Source: Acidobacteriota bacterium (lineage in GTDB: Bacteria > Acidobacteriota > Aminicenantia > S016-38). Taken from it: a stretch of DNA of 64,000 nt. The notes below the pieces were generated by a model. That model did not search any database and had not been told where the DNA came from. It saw only the letters and a program-made list of their open reading frames with translations. Both the position numbers and the translations under genes were made by a program. The stretch covers positions 25,357 to 89,356 of the forward strand of contig WFSJ01000042.1 in NCBI GenBank assembly GCA_015486055.1, given 5' to 3'. Positions 8,873 through 18,344 of the stretch are shown here, piece after piece; position 1 is the stretch's first letter, and each line of letters begins with the position of its first letter.

Positions 8873-9192
8873 CTTTTATGTCTCCACTCAACATCATTCA
8901 ATTGTGCACAATAAGTTCTCATGAAGTCCGTTGACCTTCTTAAGCAATTCAAATTAAGTTACATGCGTTAACGTCCTTAAATTAGAAAGAATTATATCGC
9001 ATAATTTCTGGAATCGCCTCACAAAAAATCCATACTAAATTGCTCAAAGCCAATTATAGAAAGAAAACGCTAAAATCCTTGTTTTTTATTCTTTGCCTAA
9101 TGTGAGCCAGCATTCCTCGTGTGGATTCCCCATAAGAAAATCCCCACAAAACAGTTTACTTCCATGTGCATTGAACAAAACTGTTCGGTCTG

Positions 9193-9954
9193 CTAACGCG
9201 TATAGCGAAAACTCCACCAACCGCTCTTAGGGCCTTTCTGCCCGCCTGTACCTACAGCCCAGACTCTCCAGCGACCTGGCTGTGCACCTATAAACTCAAA
9301 AGTGTAACTTGTTGTAGTAAGATTGCGGACCAATTTCCATGTTCTGCCAACATCAGCGCACCATCTATTGGTTTGACAGCAGTGGAAACAATCTATCTGC
9401 ACCGTGTAACTAACGGCTCCTGGCACAGGCTTCCATCTCAATGTGGTTCTCCGTGGATAGTGGTTGAAAACAGTCCCATTTGGAGGAAAAATTTGCCTTG
9501 GAACGGAAAGTCCAGCAATCCAAGGCATCAGAGCCCGCGTGAAAGTGTAATCAGCTTCGTAATTAGTGCGTCCACTACGGTCAGTAAAGCGCGTGAACAC
9601 CTTAACTTGCAAGTGGCCTCTCACCAGGCGAATGATCATCAGTTTTTGACCAGAATTTGTGCCAAATACTGCTGAAAGAACCTTGACATTGGAAATCAAG
9701 TTAGACGACACACTTGAAGCGTATGCATAAGCATTTGTCCAACCCAAATCGCAATCAGTAGGTTGACATTTTCCCCAGCCTCTGATTCTCACATTAGCCC
9801 CTCTCACCTGAATATTCAGAGCAGTAATCCCCCTGGTGTTGGGATTGATGTTCTTCCAGTTTCCTGCAAACTGATTAAGGCCAGCTAAAACAGGGACAGC
9901 AGCCAGGGCCAATGCCGAAACACTAAACAGTAAAACTGAAGTTCCTTTTCTCAT
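9193..9954 (-). CDS. Secreted protein, N-terminal WGKCxPTDCDxGW-type domain plus Fn3-like C-terminal domain
   Basis: Signal peptide MRKGTSVLLFSVSALALAAVPVLA; GNWKNINPNTRGITALNIQ..WGKCQPTDCDLGW; C-terminal AVSYTVQID..RWRVWAVG; SD AGGAGGTG before ATG at 9954. Confidence 0.7.
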   Translation of the reverse strand: MRKGTSVLLFSVSALALAAVPVLAGLNQFAGNWKNINPNTRGITALNIQVRGANVRIRGWGKCQPTDCDLGWTNAYAYASSVSSNLISNVKVLSAVFGTNSGQKLMIIRLVRGHLQVKVFTRFTDRSGRTNYEADYTFTRALMPWIAGLSVPRQIFPPNGTVFNHYPRRTTLRWKPVPGAVSYTVQIDCFHCCQTNRWCADVGRTWKLVRNLTTTSYTFEFIGAQPGRWRVWAVGTGGQKGPKSGWWSFRYTR

Positions 9955-10033
9955 ACAATTCACCTCCTATTTAAGAAATATACAACAAAATTTTTGTTCT
10001 CCCTGGATTGGGAAGTAAAGGAGCGGGATGTGC

Positions 10034-11143
10034 TTAGAGCCGGGTTTTCTTATCTTTCCCTCCCCTTACCATTTTTTCTATCTTTTCGTATATTTCCCTT
10101 ACCCTTTTCTGAAAGTTTTCCCAGGAGTATTCTTCAAGAAAGAGCTGCCTGGCAGCATTTCCCAATTTTAACCTGAGCTCTGAATCCACCGAGAGTTTTT
10201 CCATCGATTCTGCCCAGGCTCTCTCGTCAAGGGGAAGTAGCACAGCCACCTCACTGTTCAGGACCTGGGTGTGGGATTCTATTTTAGATGCAATTATTGG
10301 TTTCCCAGCCGCAAGATAAGAGTAAATCTTCATCGGTGTATTTACTCCAACAAGTCTTGGAGAAAGAAGCACATCCGCTGCCTTGAGGTATACATTCACC
10401 TCCTCAGGCTGAACAGGTGGATAAACTTTTATTGAAGGTTCATCAATCTTCATTTTTCCCCCGACAAGTGCAAGGAGAAAATTTCCCTTTTTAGCAATTT
10501 TAAAAGCCCTTATTAAAAACTCAATGCCTTGATATGATGAAAAATTTCCTGCATAGAGAAAGACGAATTTCCCTTCCCATCCGAGTTTTTCCTTGAGTCC
10601 TTCTTCTTCAGGAAATTCATGGAAATACGGAGTGTCTGGAAGAAGAAATACATTTCTATTGAATTTTTCTGCGTATTGAGCAAGGGAAGGACTCACTGCA
10701 ATTACTGCAATGGCTTGCTTAAGGGCTTTTTTCTCAAGGATTTTCGCAGCTTTCGCCATGAGCCCCTCAAGCTGGGATGAAAGTATTGAGTCCATATCGT
10801 AAACATAAGGTATCCCGAAGAGTTTCTTTACAAAAAGAGCTGTAAAATTCGCCTCCTCTACTCCATGTATAAGGTCAAACTTCCTTGCAACTCTGACAGT
10901 TTCATCAAACATTGAAAGGTCGTAGAAAAACTTCGTAAAAGAAAATCCTGGAGGAGGTGTCCTTGTAAAGGGGATCCTATCAAGTCTCTGTATCTCAAAT
11001 GGAATTTCTATATCATCACCAAGAGCAAAGGTGAGAAGTTTTCCCTCAATCTGTCCTTCAAGGGCTTTAAGCAGGTTTGCAACGGCGATAGGTGTTCCCC
11101 TCGGGATAAAGAAAGGCTGGGGGGAAAGGAAAAGAACCTTCAA
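10034..11143 (-). CDS. Glycosyltransferase, GT4/GT1-type
   Basis: SPQPFFIPRGTPIAVANLLKAL.., FVFLYAGNFSSYQGIEFLIRAF, PMKIYSYLAAGKPIIAS. Confidence 0.88.
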   Translation of the reverse strand: MKVLFLSPQPFFIPRGTPIAVANLLKALEGQIEGKLLTFALGDDIEIPFEIQRLDRIPFTRTPPPGFSFTKFFYDLSMFDETVRVARKFDLIHGVEEANFTALFVKKLFGIPYVYDMDSILSSQLEGLMAKAAKILEKKALKQAIAVIAVSPSLAQYAEKFNRNVFLLPDTPYFHEFPEEEGLKEKLGWEGKFVFLYAGNFSSYQGIEFLIRAFKIAKKGNFLLALVGGKMKIDEPSIKVYPPVQPEEVNVYLKAADVLLSPRLVGVNTPMKIYSYLAAGKPIIASKIESHTQVLNSEVAVLLPLDERAWAESMEKLSVDSELRLKLGNAARQLFLEEYSWENFQKRVREIYEKIEKMVRGGKDKKTRL

Positions 11144-11979
11144 AAACTTCTCCTTATGATTCCCAACGCTCTTTTAAGTCCAAGCCCATCAACAAGCTCT
11201 TTACCTCGTTTTCCCATTGTTTCTCTCCTGTAAGGGTCAAAATATAGATCCTTCAGCATGCCTTCCTTATACATAAGCCCTGCCCCTTCATTTACAAATT
11301 CCCTACTAATAGGGTCTTCTCTCAAATAAACTGCTGGCGTCCCCACGGTTGCAGCCTCGTACGGTCTTACCCTACCTGAGATAAGGGCCATATCTGCTTC
11401 CCAGAATGCCCTTGCAAGGTCGTTCACAGTCCCAAGAACTCTCAGTCTTCTGTGCCTTTTCCTCAGCTCTGAAAGTAAATTCTTTGGAAATTCAAAGTGG
11501 GGGGCAAAAATCGGGAAAAGGCCTTCCTGCTCTACTCTCTCAATGGCTTCCTCCACTTCCTCCATATTTGATAGACTTGAAGGTGCAACCAGAACTTTCT
11601 TGCCCTTGTTCCTATATTTCTTCTCAAGAAGGTGAAAATGCCTGAACCTTGGATAAATTATCTGATTCTTCCCATTTTCTCTGAGCGGCAGCATTTTTAT
11701 TCCTTCCTCCCCTTCTAAATCTATGAAAATTGAGTCTTCAGGACAGTTTTCCGGCCTTTCAGAAACATCAAAGACGAAAAGCTCAGCGGCAGGGTATTTT
11801 CCCTCAAAGAAAGAAAATGGAAAACCAGAATCTATAAGAAAGGCGGTTGTTTTCCCTCTGCAAAGGGTAAGGAATGAAACCTGATAGGTTCTCCTCAAAG
11901 AAGAGGCAAGGAGAAGAGCCCTTTTTAGCCTGCCATAGTTTCCCCTTCCTCCCCAGGAAATAAAATTTATTCTGTTCAC
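11140..11979 (-). CDS. PseG/SpsG-like or GT-B fold protein
   Basis: GGRGNYGRLKRALLLASSL N-terminus, LARAFWEADMALISGRVRPYEAATVGTPAVYL; overlaps the downstream GT by 4 nt. Confidence 0.6.
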   Translation of the reverse strand: MNRINFISWGGRGNYGRLKRALLLASSLRRTYQVSFLTLCRGKTTAFLIDSGFPFSFFEGKYPAAELFVFDVSERPENCPEDSIFIDLEGEEGIKMLPLRENGKNQIIYPRFRHFHLLEKKYRNKGKKVLVAPSSLSNMEEVEEAIERVEQEGLFPIFAPHFEFPKNLLSELRKRHRRLRVLGTVNDLARAFWEADMALISGRVRPYEAATVGTPAVYLREDPISREFVNEGAGLMYKEGMLKDLYFDPYRRETMGKRGKELVDGLGLKRALGIIRRSF

Positions 11980-12002
11980 CTTTTTTAGTTTATAATCTTT
12001 TT

Positions 12003-14546
12003 ATGCGAATATTCAATGTTACTCCCTCAATTCCACCCGCTCTTAAACCAATTGAAGAGCTCGCATACAATCTCTGGCATGTTTGGAATTATGAAGCAGA
12101 GGCGCTCTTCTCAAGGATTGATCCTGACCTTTGGAAGGAGGTTGATCACAACCCTGTTGCCCTTTTGAGAAAAGTTTCCCAAGAAAGAATAAATGAACTA
12201 AAAAAAGATGACGGTTTCATGTCCCATATGGAGAGGGTTTACAAGGACTTCAGAAGATATATTGAAGAAAAAAAGAGAATCTCTATTGACGGAAGAGAGG
12301 TAAATTTTACGGTGGCATATTTCTCTATGGAATATGGAATAGCTGAATCTCTCCCTATATATTCAGGAGGACTCGGAATTCTTGCAGGGGATTACTTCAA
12401 ATCATCCAGCGACCTCAACCTTCCTGTTGTCGGCATAGGTTTGATGTATCAGAAGGATTATTTCAGACAATATCTAAACCCGGATGGATGGCAGCAGGAA
12501 AACATAGTCACCCTGAATGTTCACTCAATGCCAATGAAACTTCTTAGAAATGGAGAAAAGCCTTTGGAAGTTCTTGCTGAACTGGGCGATAAGGAAGTAA
12601 AGATTCATGCATGGGAAGTTTCAGTAGGAAGGTTAAAACTTTATCTTTTAGATACAGTCCTAAAAGAAAACTCGCCAGATGATAGAGAGATAACCTCACA
12701 ACTATATGTTGGGGATAGAGCAACAAGGTTAAAACAGGAGATGGTCCTTTCCCAAGGTGGATTGAAACTTCTGGAAAAATTAGGAATAGAACCAAGGGTC
12801 TATCACTTAAACGAAGGACACTGTGCCCTTGTTTCCGTTGAAAGGATGAAAAGACTTATAAAGGAGCAAGGACTCAGTTTTGATGAAGCTCAGGAATTTG
12901 TCCGTTCAACAACTGCATTCACTACCCACACGCCTATACCTGCAGGTAATGAGATCTATGATCCCGCACTCATATCAAAATATCTATCAAAGACTGCTAA
13001 GGACCTCGGCCTTGAAATGGACAGATTCCTCAGGCTTGGCAGGATAAATCCTGAAAATTCAAACGAGCCCTTCTGTTTTACAACCCTTGCCCTGAAGCTC
13101 TCCTATAACAACAACGGGGTAAGTCGCCTTCACGAGAAGACTGCAAAGAAGATGTGGAAGGATATATGGAAGGGAACAGACGAAATGGAAATTCCTATAA
13201 CTCATATTACAAATGGGGTCCATATTCCATCCTGGATTTCCTCCGAGCATTCAAAATTATACGAGAGGTTCCTTGGCTCCCTGTGGAGTGAAGATCCTGA
13301 CAACGAAAAAGTATGGGAAAGGGCAAGAAAAATTCCAGATGAGGAGCTGTGGAGAACGCATCAGCTTGCTAAATCCAGACTCATTGAATTCATAAGGGAA
13401 AGACTTCACCATCAGCTAAAAAAAAGAGGCGCTCCAGAAAAAGAGGCAAAGGAAGCGTGGAATGTTCTCTCCCCTGAGGCTCTCACAATAGGATTCGCAA
13501 GAAGGTTCGTTGCCTATAAAAGAGCATATCTGATTTTCTCTGACCCAGAAAGATTGGCAAAAATACTTAATGATCCTGAAAGACCCGTTCAAATAATATT
13601 TGCAGGAAAAGCTCATCCTATGGACCGCGACGCAAAAAACATAATAAAGCAAATAATCCACTATACAAAACAGTCCCAATTTCGCTCCAGAATTGTATTC
13701 CTTGAGGATTACGACATAATAACTGCCAAATACATAATGAGTGGGGTTGACCTGTGGCTGAATAACCCAAGGAGGCCGCTTGAAGCATGTGGAACAAGCG
13801 GAATGAAGATAGCGGCGAACGCAGGGATAAACTTAAGCGTTCTTGACGGATGGTGGGAGGAAGCATATGATCCTGAGATAGGATGGGTAATTGGCGCAGG
13901 AGAAGAATATCAAGACAGGGAATACCAGGACTATGTTGAGTCAAGAACAATTTATGACAGGCTGGAAAATGAGGTCGCGCCAATGTTCTACCAGAGGGAT
14001 TCCCATGGAATACCAAGAGAATGGGTAGAAAAGATGAAAAATTCCCTTTCAAAAGTTTCAGTTTACTATAATTCCCACAGAATGGTTGAGGAATATCTGA
14101 GGAAATTCTACCTTGAGGCAGCAAAAAAATGGGAGGACCTCGGAATGTATGATTTCGGCCCTCTTAAAGACTATATAACCTGGTTAAGACAAATCATGTC
14201 TAAATGGGAAAATGTGGAAATTCTTGATTTTAAAATGCAACCATCTGCCAACATAAAAACAGGGGAAAAAATTATGATAACTTCAAAGATAAACACAGGG
14301 GGAATCGCGCCCCAGGAGCTTAAAGTTGAAGCCTGTTTTGGGCAGGTTGATTACCAGAATAGGCTCATTGAAAAGAAAAGCACAGAGCTTTCAGTGGAAA
14401 AGGAAGAGGGAAATGGAATTTCTACATTCAAAGGAGAGTTTATATGTCAGGAATCAGGTAGATACGGGTTAAAAATAAGGGTTTTCCCTAAGCACGAATT
14501 TATGAAGAACCCTTATTATTACCAACTTTATAAGGAAAAGGAGTAA
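12003..14546 (+). CDS. glgP: Alpha-glucan (glycogen/starch) phosphorylase
   Basis: AYFSMEYGIAESLPIYSGGLGILAGDYFKSSSDL; pyridoxal-phosphate region GTSGMKIAANAGINLSVLDGWW. Confidence 0.95.
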   Translation: MRIFNVTPSIPPALKPIEELAYNLWHVWNYEAEALFSRIDPDLWKEVDHNPVALLRKVSQERINELKKDDGFMSHMERVYKDFRRYIEEKKRISIDGREVNFTVAYFSMEYGIAESLPIYSGGLGILAGDYFKSSSDLNLPVVGIGLMYQKDYFRQYLNPDGWQQENIVTLNVHSMPMKLLRNGEKPLEVLAELGDKEVKIHAWEVSVGRLKLYLLDTVLKENSPDDREITSQLYVGDRATRLKQEMVLSQGGLKLLEKLGIEPRVYHLNEGHCALVSVERMKRLIKEQGLSFDEAQEFVRSTTAFTTHTPIPAGNEIYDPALISKYLSKTAKDLGLEMDRFLRLGRINPENSNEPFCFTTLALKLSYNNNGVSRLHEKTAKKMWKDIWKGTDEMEIPITHITNGVHIPSWISSEHSKLYERFLGSLWSEDPDNEKVWERARKIPDEELWRTHQLAKSRLIEFIRERLHHQLKKRGAPEKEAKEAWNVLSPEALTIGFARRFVAYKRAYLIFSDPERLAKILNDPERPVQIIFAGKAHPMDRDAKNIIKQIIHYTKQSQFRSRIVFLEDYDIITAKYIMSGVDLWLNNPRRPLEACGTSGMKIAANAGINLSVLDGWWEEAYDPEIGWVIGAGEEYQDREYQDYVESRTIYDRLENEVAPMFYQRDSHGIPREWVEKMKNSLSKVSVYYNSHRMVEEYLRKFYLEAAKKWEDLGMYDFGPLKDYITWLRQIMSKWENVEILDFKMQPSANIKTGEKIMITSKINTGGIAPQELKVEACFGQVDYQNRLIEKKSTELSVEKEEGNGISTFKGEFICQESGRYGLKIRVFPKHEFMKNPYYYQLYKEKE

Positions 14547-14549
14547 ACT

Positions 14550-15383
14550 ATGAAGATCGCATTGGCTCAGATAGCCCCTTGCTTGGGAAAAATAGGGGAA
14601 AATTTTGAGAAGCATCGGGATTTTATATTGAGGGCAAAGGAGAGGGAAGCTTCCCTCGTCATTTTCCCGGAACTTTCCCTCACCGGGTATGAACTCATGG
14701 ATCTTGTTCCTGATGTGGCAATAAAAAGGGATTCTAAAGAGATGGAAAATCTGAAGAAACTTTCAAAGGAACTTCCATTTTTCGCTGGCTTTGTTCTTGA
14801 GGAAAATGACCTTTTCTACAATGTGTCTGGATTCTTTAAAGACGGCCAGCTCTCCCATATCCACAGAAAGGTGTTTTTGCCAAATTATTCCATGTTTGAG
14901 GAAAAGAGATTCTTCGCAGAGGGAAAGGGATTTAAGGCTTTTGATAGTGATTTTGGAAGGATAGGCGTTCTCATATGCTACGATTACCTTCATCCTTCTT
15001 CTTCTTACCTTTATTTTCTTCAGAAAGCAGATATTATAATCGTGCAATCATCTTCCCCTACCAGAGGAATAGAAAAGGATGGATTTTCCTCGGTTAAAAT
15101 GTGGGATAATATGTCAAAGGTTGTCTCAAGGTTCTTTACAACCTATGTGGCTTATGTGAATAGAGTCGGCTTTGATGGGGGAATGGGATTCGCAGGAGGT
15201 TCCCATGCCTATTCTCCTACGGGCGATAAACTTGTTCAGCTTGAAGAGTTTGAAGAGGGATTGGGATTTTTTGAATATTCCAGGAAGGAAGTTAAAAGGG
15301 CGAGGGTGCTTTTCCCTGCATTCAGGGATGAAAGGGCTGAGCTAATATTTGAAGAACTCAGGAGGATTCTAAATGAGTATTAA
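14550..15383 (+). CDS. Carbon-nitrogen hydrolase (nitrilase family), probable glutaminase partner of NadE
   Basis: Glu/Lys/Cys triad context FPELSLTGYE, HRKVFLPNYSMFEEKRFF, VLICYDYLHP; overlaps nadE. Confidence 0.88.
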   Translation: MKIALAQIAPCLGKIGENFEKHRDFILRAKEREASLVIFPELSLTGYELMDLVPDVAIKRDSKEMENLKKLSKELPFFAGFVLEENDLFYNVSGFFKDGQLSHIHRKVFLPNYSMFEEKRFFAEGKGFKAFDSDFGRIGVLICYDYLHPSSSYLYFLQKADIIIVQSSSPTRGIEKDGFSSVKMWDNMSKVVSRFFTTYVAYVNRVGFDGGMGFAGGSHAYSPTGDKLVQLEEFEEGLGFFEYSRKEVKRARVLFPAFRDERAELIFEELRRILNEY

Positions 15384-16182
15384 TCCTGAAAAGACCGAAA
15401 AAATTATAAGGAATTTTCTCACAAAAGAGCTTTCAAGGATAGGATATAGGAAAGGGGTTGTCGGACTTTCAGGAGGGCTCGACTCTGCAACAGTTCTCTT
15501 TCTACTCACAAGGTCAATAGGACCTGAAAACTCCATTGCTGTCATAATGCCTCACAAAGTGACCTCCAAGGAATCCGTTGAAGATGCAAAGGAAATAGTG
15601 AAACTTCTCGGAGTAAAGCATCATCTCATAGACATAACCCCTATGGTTGAGGCATATTTTGAAATTATGCCAACTGAGAATGAGACGCTGCGCGGCAACA
15701 AAATGGCAAGGGAAAGGATGAGCATACTCTACGATATTTCAGCGAGGGAAGGAGCTCTTGTGATTGGAACCAGCAATAAAAGCGAGCTTCTCCTTGGCTA
15801 CGGCACCATTTTTGGAGATATGGCCTCCGCAATAAATCCAATCGGCGACCTTTACAAAACTCAGGTGAGAGAGCTCGCAAGATACCTTGGGGTGCCAAAG
15901 AAAATATTAAAAAAGTCCCCAAGTGCAGAATTATGGGTGGGACAGACAGATGAAGGAGAGTTAGGCATAAAATACGAAGAAGCTGATAAAATTATGCACG
16001 AATTAGTAGATGAAAAAAGACCAGAAAGCGAAGTAAGGGAAAAATACGGCAAGGAAAAGGTAAACAGGATAATTGACAAAATCTACAAAAATCACTTCAA
16101 GAGATTGCCCCCCCAGATTTTGAAGCTTTCAAAGAGAACGGTGGGAAGAGATTTTCTTTACAGCAGAGATGTCCTTACCTAA
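15373..16182 (+). CDS. nadE: NAD+ synthetase
   Basis: GVVGLSGGLDSATVLFL PP-loop; GTSNKSELLLGYGTIFGD; SAELWVGQTDEGELG. Confidence 0.95.
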   Translation: MSINPEKTEKIIRNFLTKELSRIGYRKGVVGLSGGLDSATVLFLLTRSIGPENSIAVIMPHKVTSKESVEDAKEIVKLLGVKHHLIDITPMVEAYFEIMPTENETLRGNKMARERMSILYDISAREGALVIGTSNKSELLLGYGTIFGDMASAINPIGDLYKTQVRELARYLGVPKKILKKSPSAELWVGQTDEGELGIKYEEADKIMHELVDEKRPESEVREKYGKEKVNRIIDKIYKNHFKRLPPQILKLSKRTVGRDFLYSRDVLT

Positions 16183-16933
16183 AGGGAGACTATTTATAGT
16201 TTCAACTCCCATAGGAAACCTTGAGGATGTAACATTAAGGGCACTGAGAGTTCTCAGGGAGGTCGATTTTATAGCCTGCGAGGACACGAGAAGGGCATTG
16301 AAACTCTTAAATCACTATGGGATTAAAAAAAACCTTTTTAGCTACTTTTCCCCAAAGGAAACGGAAAAATCCGAGGCGGTAATAAAGAGGCTGAAAAAAG
16401 GAAAAAGCGGCGCCCTTATATCAGATGCAGGAACTCCATTAATAAGCGATCCGGGGGATTATTTGCTAAAAAGGTGCATTGATGAAGAAATAAAAATAGA
16501 AATTATCCCTGGTCCCTCTTCCCTTACAGCCGCTATTTCTCTCTCAGCTCTCCCAAAAAAGGAAATCCATTTCCTCGGTTTTCCTAAAAGAAAGGGCATG
16601 GAAAATTACCTTAAATCGTTGGCACTTCTCAATGGAACTCTCGTATTTTTTGAACGGGCAGAGAGAGTGAGAAATTTCCTTTCTCAAGCCTACAAGATCT
16701 TCGGAGAAAGGGAAGCTGAGATACACAGGGAGCTCACAAAGATTCATGAAGAAACAATAAGGGGAAAACTCTCGGCACTCCAAAACTGGAAGGGTAAAGG
16801 GGAAATAGTGATAATAATAGAGGGGTGCAGGAACAGGAAAGAACTTTTTGATAAATACGGATTAGAGGAGTTTCTTTCTTCCTTAGGGATAAAGAAAAAA
16901 AATATCAAAAAACTCTTGACAAAGATAGACTAA
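16169..16933 (+). CDS. rsmI: 16S rRNA (cytidine 2'-O)-methyltransferase
   Basis: LFIVSTPIGNLEDVTLRAL, CEDTRRALKLLNHYGI, ISDAGTPLISDPG. Confidence 0.96.
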   Translation: MSLPKGRLFIVSTPIGNLEDVTLRALRVLREVDFIACEDTRRALKLLNHYGIKKNLFSYFSPKETEKSEAVIKRLKKGKSGALISDAGTPLISDPGDYLLKRCIDEEIKIEIIPGPSSLTAAISLSALPKKEIHFLGFPKRKGMENYLKSLALLNGTLVFFERAERVRNFLSQAYKIFGEREAEIHRELTKIHEETIRGKLSALQNWKGKGEIVIIIEGCRNRKELFDKYGLEEFLSSLGIKKKNIKKLLTKID

Positions 16934-16958
16934 AGTTATATTATAACAATAGACTAAA
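16916..16958 (+). promoter_or_regulatory. hsp20 promoter: TTGACA-17-TATTAT with flanking direct repeats and palindrome
   Basis: TTGACA 16916-16921; TATTAT 16939-16944; ATAGACTAAA at 16925 and 16949; GTTATATTATAAC 16935-16947. Confidence 0.75.
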
Positions 16959-16975
16959 AAATAAGGAGGTGAACC

Positions 16976-17413
16976 ATGGCAATACTTAAATGGGATCCTT
17001 TCAGGGAACTTCAGTCACTCCAAGAAAAAATTGATAGGGTATTTGAGGACAGTCTAAGAAGCAGAGAAACACCCTCTGGAATTTGGGCACCTGCTGTAGA
17101 CATATACGAAACGGACAATGCTATAATCCTTGAGGCTGAATTACCAGGAGTAAACGAGAAGGATATTGATGTGAAGGTTGAAGACAATATTCTCACAGTG
17201 AAAGGCGAGAGGAAAATAGAAAACGAGCGGAAAGAGGAAAACTACTACAGGATGGAACGCTATTACGGAACATTCCAGAGGTCATTCACACTTCCTTCCA
17301 ACATAGAGACTAACAAAATAAAAGCTGATTACAAAAAGGGAATTCTGAAGGTAGAAATGCCGAAAAAGGAACAGGCCAAGCCCAAGCAGATAAAGATAGA
17401 AGTAAAGGAGTGA
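16976..17413 (+). CDS. Small heat shock protein (Hsp20/alpha-crystallin)
   Basis: ACD fold: PAVDIYETDNAIILEAELPGVNEKDIDVKVEDNILTVKGERK; SD AAGGAGGTG. Confidence 0.96.
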   Translation: MAILKWDPFRELQSLQEKIDRVFEDSLRSRETPSGIWAPAVDIYETDNAIILEAELPGVNEKDIDVKVEDNILTVKGERKIENERKEENYYRMERYYGTFQRSFTLPSNIETNKIKADYKKGILKVEMPKKEQAKPKQIKIEVKE

Positions 17414-17420
17414 CCATCAA

Positions 17421-17440
17421 GGGGGGCGGGTTTGCCCCCC
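17421..17440 (+). terminator. GC-rich hairpin after hsp20 (no clear U tract)
   Basis: GGGGGGC gggttt GCCCCCC just after the hsp20 stop. Confidence 0.5.
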
Positions 17441-17498
17441 ACTACACAAAAATTCTTCGGATACACTCATAAGTAGAAGTTGATGTTATAATTTAATT

Positions 17499-18344
17499 AT
17501 GAAGTTTAAAACACTTTTACTGTTTACAATTCTTACTGTGATTTTGCTCTGGGTGGGTGAATCCCTGGGGGGGGAAGAAGGGTTAATTCTCGCTCTTCTT
17601 TTTGCAGGCGTTTTCAATCTTGGTTCCTATTGGTTTTCTGATTCCATAGTCCTTCGCCTATACAGAGCAAAGGAGGTAGGTCCTGAGGAAGCCCCTCAAC
17701 TTCACAGGATAGTTGAAGAGCTCGCTACCTCTGCAGGAATTCCAAAGCCAAAAATATACATAGTTCCGCAGCAAGCCCCAAATGCCTTTGCAACTGGGAG
17801 ATCTCCATCCCATGCAGCTGTTGCAGTAACAGAAGGAATATTGAGAGCCCTTGATGAAAGGGAGCTAAGGGGAGTATTATCACATGAACTGTCTCACATA
17901 AGACACAGAGACACATTAATTCAAGCAATGGCAGCTACTCTTGGAGCAGCTATTGTTTTCCTCGCGAGGCTGGCATTTTTCGCATCTCTGTTCGGTCTCG
18001 GTGGAGACGACGACAGAGGAAATCCACTAGAGCTCCTTTTAATGCTCATCCTTGCCCCTATAGCAGCTCTTCTTATCCAGCTCGCAATCTCACGCTCAAG
18101 GGAATACTTCGCAGATGAGACGGGGGCAAAAATAAGTAGGGACCCTTTAGCTTTGGCATCTGCCCTTAAGAAGCTTGATAGTTACTCTTCAAAAATTCCC
18201 ATGGCTGGAAATCCCACAACATCTCATCTTTTTATAGTAGCTCCAAGGTTTAGGGATTCATCACTTTTTTCCCTTTTCGCCACCCATCCCCCTACAGAAA
18301 AGAGAATTGAGAGACTGAATAAAATCGCAAGGGGGATTTTATGA
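17499..18344 (+). CDS. htpX: Membrane zinc metalloprotease HtpX
   Basis: LSHELSHIRHRD (HExxH), SREYFADETGAKI, N- and mid-TM helices. Confidence 0.95.
   Translation: MKFKTLLLFTILTVILLWVGESLGGEEGLILALLFAGVFNLGSYWFSDSIVLRLYRAKEVGPEEAPQLHRIVEELATSAGIPKPKIYIVPQQAPNAFATGRSPSHAAVAVTEGILRALDERELRGVLSHELSHIRHRDTLIQAMAATLGAAIVFLARLAFFASLFGLGGDDDRGNPLELLLMLILAPIAALLIQLAISRSREYFADETGAKISRDPLALASALKKLDSYSSKIPMAGNPTTSHLFIVAPRFRDSSLFSLFATHPPTEKRIERLNKIARGIL

Noticed and set aside
9984-9998. Perfect palindrome AACAAAATTTTTGTT between a glycosyltransferase and the secreted protein gene
   Set aside because: Short and wholly AT-rich; could be a weak terminator or chance, so not claimed
13618-14124. 168-aa minus-strand ORF
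   Set aside because: Antisense to conserved glgP coding sequence; no family features
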